Of a stretch of 22,500 nucleotides of DNA, positions 1 through 7,609 are shown piece by piece. Each line of letters starts with the position of its first letter. Position 1 is the stretch's first letter. The translations under genes were made by a program, and so were the position numbers. The notes under the pieces were generated by a model that saw only the letters and a program-made list of their open reading frames with translations, did not search any database and was not told the DNA's origin. Origin of the DNA: Adiantum capillus-veneris (lineage: Eukaryota > Streptophyta > Polypodiopsida > Polypodiales > Pteridaceae); the NCBI GenBank assembly GCA_014529385.2, contig CM043955.1, forward strand, positions 137,663,608 through 137,686,107. The letters are read 5' to 3'.

Positions 1-122
1 GAAATGCCTATAAGGGGGCTTTTTAGCTAAACTGATGACTTTTTAAGTTGAAAACTAGTTAGCAGGGCTTAGGGCACTAGCACAAAGCATTCTTTGCACA
101 AAAAGACCAACATTTCAAGAAA

Positions 123-146
123 AGACATCATACGCGTATGATGTCT
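123..146. repeat. 24-bp perfect palindrome, family A copy 1
   Basis: Half-site AGACATCATACG followed exactly by its reverse complement. The centre is ACGCGT and the site is preceded by AAA. It is symmetric, with no spacer between the arms. Confidence 0.95.
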
Positions 147-406
147 CACAGCATGATTTTCACATTCATTTCAACATTTGAGTGCATAGCCTCATTCCAC
201 ATGTTAATCACATCCTATGAACCAAGTATCATGAGAATTGGAGTTAGAAAACCCAAGGAAAACCAAAAAGGCGCAAAGTAGGCCATAAAATTGATTTTTG
301 GTCCTAATTTTTTCAAAATAACTCCAAACTCATTGAAACTTTGTAGGATTGTTGATTAACACATCTACAAGCTATCTGGAACCAAAAAGCACCATTTTGA
401 CACAAA

Positions 407-430
407 AGACATCATACGCGTATAATGTCT
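407..430. repeat. 24-bp palindrome, family A copy 2 (one mismatch)
   Basis: Same site as copy 1 with a single G-to-A change at 424 in the right arm. It lies 284 bp after copy 1. Confidence 0.95.
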
Positions 431-691
431 ATTTGCACTTACAGAGCCAAAAATGCTCATTTGTCATCATACATCCATTATATATATCTAATACATGCTA
501 CATATGAAGTTTGGAACCATTTGGTCAAGTGGATCACCCCATTAGCCCAATTAAGAGAAAATCCTTCATACAAAGCCTATTTTTGTCCCAAATCCAACAT
601 ATTCAAGTCCAAACCAAGATTTGAGTATAAACGGTCCTTCACTAGCACATGGAGAGTCCACAGAACCAATCCCATGAAAAATTGATGAAAA

Positions 692-715
692 AGACATCAT
701 ACGCGTATGATGTCT
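692..715. repeat. 24-bp perfect palindrome, family A copy 3
   Basis: Identical to copy 1 across all 24 bases and 285 bp after copy 2. Preceded by an A-run. Confidence 0.95.
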
Positions 716-826
716 CCAGAGCCATTTTTAGTCCAAATTCTATCCAAACTTGATAAATCCACTGAATAAGCCTATTTAAAGCCAAATCCAAGCTTATAGA
801 GAAAATTGGTCCAAAAATGCACTAAA

Positions 827-850
827 AGACATCATACGCGTATGATGTCT
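827..850. repeat. 24-bp perfect palindrome, family A copy 4
   Basis: Identical to copy 1. It is only 135 bp after copy 3, the one short interval in the array. Confidence 0.95.
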
Positions 851-1110
851 CACTATGTGATTTTGGCACCTCAGGGCTTCAACCACCAAACAGAAGTGTT
901 CTACATGCCATTTGAAAGTAATCCACCAAGTTTTATCCAATTTGGATCATAAAATCCATTTTCCTTTCAAAATTTTGCCTAAGAGCCTGAATTGGACTAA
1001 ACTGACCAAAACTTGACCAAATGGGATCCAAACTCAAATCCAAGCATATGACACTCATGTATACACTATCAGCTACAAGCACAACCAATATGAAGTCATT
1101 CTGACACAAA

Positions 1111-1134
1111 AGACATCATACGCGTATGATGTCT
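1111..1134. repeat. 24-bp perfect palindrome, family A copy 5
   Basis: Identical to copy 1, 284 bp after copy 4 and 167 bp before the ORF1 start codon. Confidence 0.95.
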
Positions 1135-1300
1135 CAAGCATGTTTTTGAGCCCAGTTTGCATATTTTTTCACCAACATTGCATCCTTAGGCCCTGAATAG
1201 CTCATGTTTCAATTTTCAAGTCATTTGAATAGTTAAAAGCTTCATTTCGGCTTTCAGTACTAAAAAGACGCTAACTTCTGTAATTGGAGTTACAGGATCC

Positions 1301-2629
1301 ATGGATTCCGCTAAGTCATCGGCAACTAAGAGAAAAAGACCAACCATCAAGGATGCTCTTGCAGAGGCAGAACCTTTTGATATTCCAACAGAAACCCTCA
1401 AGCCAACCAAGACTTGGATGGAGGAAGCAGTACTAGAAAAAGAGGGAATAAAGATCTACCAGGGGACTTTCAGAGATCCTCAAGGGCAATCGGTCGATGT
1501 ACCTATGATCCCACGAGAATTAGTGGATTATAGCAGATCAGAGAACATAAGCAGATACCTGGAAAAGGCTGACTTACACAGGTTCTTCACCTCGAGACCA
1601 TCAGGTGTAGACACAAGAAGAGTGTATGAGTTGGCAACATCCATTCAGAAGGATAGGAAAGCCACGTTGACAGCCATGGATGGAGAAACAGTTGAAGTAC
1701 AGATCACTCCACAGCTCATTGCAGATGCATTGAAGTTGCACAACAAAGGGAGTTCTGTCAGAGAAAGAAGGGAGGCCATAGAGGTCTATGGATCAAAGAA
1801 ACAAAATACAACCTACGGAGATATGGCAGATCAACGAGCGGCAACCCTTTGCCGATTATACAACCAGTTTTTCCATGTGTGCAGTAAAAGACCGCAGAAG
1901 TATACTACACCACCCCATGCCATTGCGACAACCATCACATGGGCACTGAAGAGCAATATGCCAAAAGAGGTGAACTATGCTCAATACATCCACGAGCAAG
2001 TAATCGCCATGCACAACCAGAAGCCAAAGTACATAGGAGGAGGAGAAATCCTAACAAGAATAGCTTATGAAGCTATTGGAGCTAGGGATCAAGGGCCACG
2101 GATTCCCTCCCAGAATGAGTGGCTTAGAGAAGCCGATGAGGAGGAAGAACAGCAAGAAGTATCCAAGAGGGCGTCCACAAGAGCACGCCGAAAACTAGAA
2201 ATAGTTTCAGAACCTGAGGAGGCCGTGGACGAGCCGCTCAAGAAGAAAGTGAAGAAGAAGGCCGATCCCAAGCAAACCAAAAGTCAAAAAGCCGCAAGAA
2301 TGGAAAGGCTGGTGGAGCAGTTTAGAGCGGAAAGAGCTCTAAAGGGGGACTTCGAAGAAATGTGGGTGCCAGACCCCAGTAAAGTCGGAACCAGCTCAGC
2401 CAAGCCACATGTTGATCAATATGATCAATATATTAGAGCTTATGAGGAGTCGGAGGCCATACTGGAGCAGCAACCTGTCGAGCCTTATACTGAAGAGGAA
2501 GTACAACTTTTAAAAGCTGAGCTGCAAAAGGACGACAAGGGGAAGAAAAAAATAGATGAGTCTACTGAACCTAAAGAGACAGTAAGGCAAGCAAACAAAG
2601 GGAAAGCCAAGGTGACTGAAGACAATTAG
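1301..2629 (+). CDS. Family A ORF1, unknown protein with a transposon-type helical domain
   Basis: 442 residues from ATG to TAG. I do not recognise the gene with certainty. Residues ~172-263 (YGDMADQRAATLCRLYNQFF onward, with a TTPPHAIATTITWALKSN segment) have the helical layout of the 'putative plant transposon protein' domain found in extra ORFs of plant retroelements; this is resemblance only. Residues ~280-442 are charged and low in complexity, with an acidic run, a lysine-rich nuclear-localisation-like stretch (LKKKVKKKADPKQ, ~residue 311) and a K/E-rich tail. There is no zinc knuckle and no enzyme motif. After the TAG the same frame stays open into the ORF at 2663, so the stop could be a mutation inside a longer protein. 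A Gag-like or nucleic-acid-binding role is a guess. Confidence 0.65.
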   Translation: MDSAKSSATKRKRPTIKDALAEAEPFDIPTETLKPTKTWMEEAVLEKEGIKIYQGTFRDPQGQSVDVPMIPRELVDYSRSENISRYLEKADLHRFFTSRPSGVDTRRVYELATSIQKDRKATLTAMDGETVEVQITPQLIADALKLHNKGSSVRERREAIEVYGSKKQNTTYGDMADQRAATLCRLYNQFFHVCSKRPQKYTTPPHAIATTITWALKSNMPKEVNYAQYIHEQVIAMHNQKPKYIGGGEILTRIAYEAIGARDQGPRIPSQNEWLREADEEEEQQEVSKRASTRARRKLEIVSEPEEAVDEPLKKKVKKKADPKQTKSQKAARMERLVEQFRAERALKGDFEEMWVPDPSKVGTSSAKPHVDQYDQYIRAYEESEAILEQQPVEPYTEEEVQLLKAELQKDDKGKKKIDESTEPKETVRQANKGKAKVTEDN

Positions 2630-2662
2630 CCCTCTTTTACTGTTGTACCAAGCCCGAAGAAG

Positions 2663-2971
2663 ATGGAAATTATTGTGGAGGAAACCACAATAGAAATAGA
2701 AACAGAATTTATGGAAAAGCCGGAGGCCGGGACCAAGGAAAAGGAGATAGATCTAGTTCAGCAAAAGAAAGATGATTACGAGGATCTGGTAGCGATCGGA
2801 TACAGTGAAGAAGAGGCCCTGGAGGCAGTTTATGGGATATCCCTACTTCCCTACGGAAACAAGATGATCGGAAAGGGACGAAGGAAAAGACAAAGGGTAC
2901 AATGGAGAGTGAAGAAAAAATGGACGAGCCGAAGCCATTGGAGGTGGTGGCAGAAAGAGCTGTCAAGTTGA
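2663..2971 (+). pseudogene. Family A linking ORF between ORF1 and ORF2
   Basis: Up to 102 codons in the same frame as ORF1, separated from it only by the TAG at 2627-2629 and 33 open bases. The first ~60 residues are acidic and plausible as protein; residues ~40-58 (EDLVAIGYSEEEALEAVYG) look like the first helices of a UBA-type domain, a weak similarity. The last ~30 residues, rich in R, W and K, look like read-through in a wrong frame. The +1-frame reading that becomes ORF2 is open from 2776, so a frameshift between about 2830 and 2900 would join this piece to ORF2. It is most simply the middle of one long broken ORF spanning 1301-4566. Confidence 0.5.
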
Positions 2972-4566
2972 CAGATGAAGATGAAAAAGACATGCACATG
3001 GTGCATGAACTGCTCAGCAAGATTAAAGAAAGATCCAGAGCAAAGGAAGTAGCACTTGAGACAGCAAAACAAAAGGAAGCAGAGTTGCAGAAGAAGTTAG
3101 AGAATGCTATGACTGAATCTGAAAGTCATAAAGCATCACTCTACGACGCAGAAAACGAGAGGGACGGCTTGATACTCCAACTAGCCGAAGCTTCAAGAGA
3201 GGTAACAAGTTCACAGGAAGCAAAGGAGCGAATAGAAGATGAGCTGGAGGCAGCCAAGGATGAGCTCATTGAGCTAAGGGAAAGAGTCGAACTTCAAGAA
3301 AGGACAATCACGAGACTCAGGACCACCCCTAGAGCTAGCAGAGCAGGAACAGAACAAGAGGGAGCCCTCGTACCAGCTCTGGAAGATCAGGTCAGAAGTT
3401 TGCAAAGAGAGCTAAGGTTAGAGCAAGTGCAAAGATTGCACATGGCGGAGGGATCATTGGCTGCAGAGGAGAGGCTCACATCAAAAAACCAAACACTAAG
3501 GACAGAAAATGAGGCCCTCCGCAAACAGCTCCAAGACCTCCAAGAGCAACAAAGAAGAGAAACAGAGACACCACAAGAAGAAGCAGGGGGAGCAGCCATA
3601 GAGCTACCAGAAACTGGAGAGGCAACCACAATTGAAGATCCAGCCCCAGTTCAAGAAGTGGCCTCAACTTCAGGAATCTCTGAAGAAGAAGAACAAAAGC
3701 TCCAGGACCAAATAGAAAAGTCAACAGAGGAAAGTGCCAAGGCGGAAATGGAATGGGAAAGGAGACTCCTCATCTCCATTAGACTTCAAGGTTTAGACAC
3801 AAAAGTGCTCCATGAAGAGTGGATGCAACCAAGCCTGCCTTTCCCTCTGATGAAATTTGAAGTGATAAAGATGAAAAAGAGAATAGAGGAGGAGCAGTAT
3901 GTCGCTCTTTACGAAGGCGACATCACAAAGGATGAACAATCAAAGAGGATTGTAGACTCTCAACCTAGATGGAGGAAAGGTTGGATGAACAAATACCCAG
4001 CCTACCTCATCTACTTGGTAGAGGCTCCAAAGGAGATTCGGGAGGATGCAACCTTCTGCCCGGTGCCAAGGGTCAGAAGCTGGAAAGAGCATGGCAGGAT
4101 TGCAGAAAAGAAGCCAAATTGGCTTAATTACCCAAGGATGCCAGGACCAAAGGCAGGAGAGAGAATAGGTAAAGCCTACATGGTGAAAACCCTAACGGGC
4201 ACTATCAAACTCTTTACTGGCTCTCCTGACCTTTCGTGTCAGATGCTAAAGAAAATTTGCAGGACTCTCTTAGCATGCATTGAAGTGTTCGCGCCAGATA
4301 AAGCCACGACCTCGAGTCTACTATCGACGGCCGACACAGTGACAGATATGATGTATGATCTTTCTTTGCAGCCATCACCAAAGGTGTTACATCTCTTATA
4401 CCAAAGAATTATGTTTTTGCCTAGCTTCCACATGCAAACATTCGAAGAAGCTTTCTACATCGGCTTTTTCACTCACGAAAGCAAAATATTCGGCCCAACC
4501 TTGACCATCGGCAACCTACGCTACGAATCACATTTGCAGATGCTCAAGACGACAGGACTCTATTGA
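2902..4566 (+). CDS. Family A ORF2, coiled-coil protein of unknown function
   Basis: 554 residues. Residues ~25-222 form a long coiled coil rich in E, K, Q and L. It contains a textbook leucine zipper with leucines at 192, 199, 206 and 213. No basic bZIP DNA-contact region precedes the zipper. A P/T/E-rich linker (~222-285) follows, then a mixed, apparently globular C-terminal part (~286-554) with many W, Y and F residues that I do not recognise. No protease, polymerase or integrase motif is present. The protein would be expected to dimerise or oligomerise. It ends 38 bp before the polypurine tract, so it is the last gene of the element. The frame is open upstream to 2776, so the true start may lie earlier or in the preceding ORF. 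Confidence 0.65.
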   Translation: MESEEKMDEPKPLEVVAERAVKLTDEDEKDMHMVHELLSKIKERSRAKEVALETAKQKEAELQKKLENAMTESESHKASLYDAENERDGLILQLAEASREVTSSQEAKERIEDELEAAKDELIELRERVELQERTITRLRTTPRASRAGTEQEGALVPALEDQVRSLQRELRLEQVQRLHMAEGSLAAEERLTSKNQTLRTENEALRKQLQDLQEQQRRETETPQEEAGGAAIELPETGEATTIEDPAPVQEVASTSGISEEEEQKLQDQIEKSTEESAKAEMEWERRLLISIRLQGLDTKVLHEEWMQPSLPFPLMKFEVIKMKKRIEEEQYVALYEGDITKDEQSKRIVDSQPRWRKGWMNKYPAYLIYLVEAPKEIREDATFCPVPRVRSWKEHGRIAEKKPNWLNYPRMPGPKAGERIGKAYMVKTLTGTIKLFTGSPDLSCQMLKKICRTLLACIEVFAPDKATTSSLLSTADTVTDMMYDLSLQPSPKVLHLLYQRIMFLPSFHMQTFEEAFYIGFFTHESKIFGPTLTIGNLRYESHLQMLKTTGLY

Positions 4567-4579
4567 TCAAGCCTAAAAG

Positions 4580-4615
4580 TCATGTCAGGGACGACATGAA
4601 CGCGGAGGGGGGGAG
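4580..4615 (+). promoter_or_regulatory. Polypurine tract with preceding hairpin
   Basis: The purine run GGAGGGGGGGAG (4604-4615) directly abuts TGTTGAG, the expected arrangement for plus-strand priming next to a 3' LTR. Just before it, TCATGTC (4580-4586) and GACATGA (4593-4599) can pair as a 7-bp stem with a 6-base loop. Confidence 0.75.
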
Positions 4616-4824
4616 TGTTGAGCCAGCAGAGGATCACACCCGCATTTTTGCTCACACCCATCATTTTGTAACCATTGATTGTAATAAATGTCTTTCCGAC
4701 ATTAATTTTGATTGGAGCCATTCATTAAGTAACGGGACTCAATTGAGTTTCCAGCTTGTAATCCCGACGTAATTTCACCTGCTGATGTAAATAATTAGAG
4801 ATGTTCTCACCTCCAAGGCTGAGG

Positions 4825-4832
4825 TATATAAG
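4825..4832 (+). promoter_or_regulatory. LTR TATA box, family A
   Basis: TATATAAG, 209 bp into the LTR. The same position and surroundings are found in the family B LTR. Transcription should start about 30 bp downstream, just before the GA tract. Confidence 0.7.
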
Positions 4833-4903
4833 CCAAAGTTTTGTAACCTAAGGAAAAGATTCAATTATTAATCAAAGTGAGTTTTTGAGCGCTGTGGCTG
4901 TGT

Positions 4904-4905
<2 letters not shown>

Positions 4906-4956
<51 letters not shown>
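4906..4956 (+). repeat. (GA)25 microsatellite in the LTR
   Basis: An uninterrupted 51-bp GA run about 75 bp downstream of the TATA box, so probably in the transcribed R/U5 part. The corresponding part of the family B LTR is also TC/GA-biased but interrupted. Confidence 0.95.
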
Positions 4957-4958
<2 letters not shown>

Positions 4959-5222
4959 TTATCTCCTTGCTACGCGAGCTACGGGGCCGCCATTGGAGAA
5001 GCGACACCGCCATTGTGTTAGCAACGGTGAGAGCTACGCACAGATACCAAGAGTGCGCGCTATCGGCTTCTATGTGTGGTAAGTTCCTACGAGCTTCGGT
5101 GTGAGTTTTCTTCCAACTCGTGTGTCGGAATAGAGCGTGCAGCATATCTATAGAACCACAACGAGTAGAGCTACACATTAGTACCATCAGGGTCAAGTTT
5201 CGGTCACCTGTATTTTTCGGCC

Positions 5223-5246
5223 TGTCTTCATACGCGTTTGCCGCAC
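5223..5246 (+). repeat. Degenerate family A palindrome inside the LTR
   Basis: TGTCTTCATACG followed by CGTTTGCCGCAC. The left arm matches the family A half-site at 9 of 12 positions (the inner TCATACG at 7 of 7); the right arm matches at 6 of 12. It lies about 400 bp downstream of the TATA box, close to the place of the equivalent family B site. Confidence 0.5.
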
Positions 5247-5471
5247 GGAGTGGTTATAGGTTGATTTTGCAGTTCAAGTCTTTAGGGTGTTGTTCTTACC
5301 TAGTGTATAGACTTCCCCTTGAGTTTGACATCGATTCAATGATTCTAGATCCTGTTTCGTATAGCATTCGTTCGTAGTACGGATTTCAGTCACTTGCGTG
5401 TTTTAGAACTTAGATTTGATTTCCTTAGTAGTGATTGTCATTAGAAGGTCGAGTAGGTGATTTGACACCCA

Positions 5472-6334
5472 CCTAGTTGTTTCCATGCGCCTGCGGGTCA
5501 AGCTCCGTCCTCGTCTGACAAATTCTGTTGTTGGTTGAGTTCTCGCTATTTAGCTTCCGCTAGCGGCGTAACCGCCTTAACAACAACAGAAGAAGAAGAG
5601 CTCCAAGCACAACTAGATGAACTCCGCATCTCCATCGAAGCTCGAGTGCCAGGCGTAACGGTAATCGATTTGCAGTGGGAGAGTCAACCAATACGCCAAA
5701 CGCAGTGGATATACATAGGCCAAGTTCCAAGAAGAAGAAGGAGAAGGTCGAAACCATGTCTGCAACCTACAACTAACCCACAACAGCAAAATGGAAGGAG
5801 CTCTACACAATAGAGAATCAACACTATTCTCCTTTGAGAATCGAGTAACTCAAGTCACCGAGGTAATTATCACAGTCAGTTTTCAAGTCGCACCTGATGC
5901 TGCAGCACAGATAACGGAATCATTGGCTCACACTCTCACTAGAGAAACTAGGGATCTACTGAGTTTGTTTCAGGAAAGAACACCACCCCCTCCCACAAGC
6001 TTGGACAGTGACTAAGCACCTCTAAGCTTCACATGAATCAGTACAACCTACCTCAAGACAGATCACACATACCAACACGTGTACGCTCAATCAAGGTAAT
6101 ACTGGATTTGAAGGCTTACTACCAGCACGTCATTGACACCATGCTGGGTGGGGAGCAATTTTTTGAGGTTCTGGCATCAGATCAACCATTTGTCTTACCT
6201 TTGGTACAAGGCAATGTACCGTTTGAAGTTTTAATCTATGTCCTAGTATAAGAGGGTATACACGCCTCCTTGTAAAGAAGAAAAAAACTTTTGCAAGTTA
6301 AGTAGTGTGTCTTTCTAGCTCTCTCTCAGTAATC
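5472..6334 (+). other. Tat element leader with decayed short ORFs
   Basis: Region between the family A LTR and gag. Three short overlapping openings: 5535-5813 (no ATG; acidic and Q-rich, then arginine-rich), 5791-6015 (ATG; 74 residues, ends in a proline-rich segment ERTPPPPTS) and 6033-6251. They lie in two frames and are most simply remnants of a leader ORF or N-terminal Gag extension broken by indels. 'CATGCGCCTGCGGGTCAAG' at 5484-5502 faintly resembles a decayed tRNA-Asp primer-binding site (compare 15273-15290), which would matter for deciding which element owns the LTR at 4616. No other structure seen. Confidence 0.45.
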
Positions 6335-7060
6335 ATGGTAAGTGTAGGATTTCCAACATTTAAAGGAAAGAAGGGGGAGGATTTGGTAACAGACTTCCTA
6401 GATGACTTTGAAGTAGCATGTGTAGTGAGCAACAAAGATACGGATGAATCCCGAGTTAGAATCTTTAAGCATCTCATGAAGCTAGAAGCTAGATCATGGT
6501 ACAATGCACTTCCACAAGCAACCAAGGATGACTGGGAACCCTTAAAAACCGCTTTTAAGAGGCGCTTTGGGGGAGGTACCACTTCAGAAAAGTTGTGGGA
6601 CAAGTTGGGAGACTTGAAGCAGGAGGGTCTTTTAGAATATGCCACCTATGAGTCCAAATTTGTGGATTTGTGGGAACGGTGGGCTGAGTCACTGGCAAGG
6701 GGGGAAGCTGCACCCGATTTCGTAAAAAAAGATCGGTTTACGCATGGCTTATGGCCGCTTCTCAAGGAGAAGGTGAAAGGTAGATTCCGGGCTACGTACG
6801 AGTTAGCCGTTGAGATTGCTCGCCTTAAGGACAAGAAGCTGCGAATGAAAGCCAAAGAAACCGAGTCAACAGAAGCAGGAACATCGCGTCGACCAGCAAC
6901 TACGACAACTACCATACCACCACCACCGGCTCTTGGGGTAAGAGATGACCAACAAGATATGTTGGCCCATATTACTGACCAACTGCAGAATTTTTCTGTC
7001 CACTTAATACAGCAAGGGAGGAGTCAAGAAAGAGATCAAGACCCTGGAAGAGCACGATGA
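6335..7060 (+). pseudogene. gag: Tat element gag, truncated by in-frame TGA
   Basis: 241 residues from the ATG at 6335. The frame is open to 6305, but that start would add only a poor ten-residue leader. The capsid core is clear: ARSWYNALP, then DDWEPLKTAFKRRF (~residues 54-78), the W..L...F...F pattern of the retrotransposon gag family. The C-terminal part is T/P-rich (TTTTTIPPPPA) and then Q/R-rich. The frame stops at TGA (7058-7060) but continues open into the zinc knuckle, so this is a premature stop. The preceding codons are CGA-rich, and CGA-to-TGA by deamination of methylated CpG is a likely cause. Confidence 0.85.
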
Positions 7061-7609
7061 CAAAACAGGGAGTATCATTGCTACAACTGCGGAGAAGACG
7101 GTCACGGTATGTACTACTGTCCCAAACCACGAGAAAACTATAATAGAGGAGGTAGGAGGAACCAATTGTCACCCCCTAGAGAAAGAACACCCCCACCCCG
7201 AGCACCACCCCCACCAACACAAATTCTACGTCCACCCCAGACACCACTACAAGCATCCATCCCACCTCTTCCACCAGCCCCACCACCTAATCGCCCTGTA
7301 AACATCATAAGGCTAGAAGAGAAAGGAAAAGCCGTAGTAGTGGATCCACTCAGAGCAAAGGAGAGGGACAAGGGTAAGGAGAAGGTAACCTTTTTAGAAC
7401 CACTTGAAGCCATGAATGTGAAAAGAGCTAGGAGGGAGAACGCTACACAATCAGGTGATGAGAGAAGCATGAGAGGAGAAACTAGCAAGAGGCCATCCAG
7501 GCCACGACGGAAATTGGGCATCACCGACTTCCAGCTAGGGGAAAGTTTTAAGCCCTATGATCTAACATTGGATGTGGCAGAGCAAGGACCGAAGATTACA
7601 TGGCCATAG
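7061..7609 (+). pseudogene. gag: Tat element gag C-terminus: zinc knuckle and proline-rich linker
   Basis: Same frame as the preceding gag, after its stop. It opens with CYNCGEDGHGMYYC (about 7081-7122), a perfect C-x2-C-x4-H-x4-C nucleic-acid-binding knuckle. It continues with a proline-rich run (~7180-7300) and a charged segment leading toward protease. It ends at TAG 7607-7609, after which the same frame is again open into the protease, so the TAG is also probably a mutation in a continuous gag-pol frame. Confidence 0.8.

Larger units (their letters stand above)
1..1300 (+). repeat. Family A leader: tandem array of ~285-bp units with palindromes
   Basis: No credible coding region. Five copies of one 24-bp palindrome have start-to-start distances of 284, 285, 135 and 284 bp. 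Sequence between them is A/T-rich and strongly diverged, but traces of repetition remain: an A-run before each palindrome, and a 'CA..AGCATG-TTTT' like stretch after several. The 692-to-827 interval is about half a unit, probably an internal deletion. The unit also aligns, in element orientation, with the units of family B: for example 'GATTAACACATCTACAAGC' with 'GATAAACATGTGTACATGC', each followed by a 'GACCAAAAAG/GAACCAAAAAG' stretch shortly before the palindrome. ORF1 begins 167 bp after the last palindrome. Confidence 0.8.
1..5471 (+). mobile_element. Family A LTR retroelement, pol-less, 5' end off-window
   Basis: Reading left to right: a palindrome-bearing tandem array, ORF1, a short linking ORF, ORF2 with a coiled coil, a polypurine tract and an LTR starting TGTTGAG. 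Nothing between 1301 and 4615 resembles protease, RT, RNase H or integrase, so this copy must rely on enzymes supplied in trans. By analogy with family B (13907-16204), whose 5' LTR and primer-binding site are visible about 0.7 kb before its array, the 5' LTR here should lie upstream of position 1. The element is identified by its PPT-LTR junction, its TATA box and LTR homology to family B. Whether the LTR at 4616 is its 3' LTR, or is shared with the Tat element that follows, is not settled. Confidence 0.7.
4616..5471 (+). repeat. Family A LTR, about 856 bp
   Basis: Starts TGTTGAGCCAGC right after the polypurine tract. Contains a TATA box (4825-4832), a GA microsatellite and one degenerate copy of the family palindrome. 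The end is placed at ...GACACCCA (5471) by alignment with the family B LTR, whose last bases are AGACACCCGTCCCA. The TATA environment aligns well between the two: GGCTGAGGTATATAAGCC here, GGCTAAGGTATAAAAGCC in family B, both followed by TTTTGTAA. The start is firm and the end is approximate. There is no second copy in the window to define both ends. Confidence 0.7.

Noticed and set aside
425-685. 86-codon opening in the family A leader
   Set aside because: It starts inside a palindrome, spans non-coding tandem repeat, and its sequence is A/T-driven with no family resemblance.
123-1134. CRISPR-like array
   Set aside because: Repeats are regularly spaced and palindromic, but intervals are 111-261 bp, spacers are not uniform, no cas genes occur, and the context is plant retrotransposons.
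2902-4566. ORF2 as a bZIP transcription factor
   Set aside because: A leucine zipper is present, but no basic DNA-contact region precedes it, so only dimerisation can be claimed.
4861-5196. Openings through the GA tract on both strands
   Set aside because: Low-complexity RE or LS repeats from the microsatellite, inside an LTR.
7138-7524. Minus-strand 128-codon opening
   Set aside because: Antisense shadow of the proline-rich Gag linker; glycine and valine runs mirror the proline codons.
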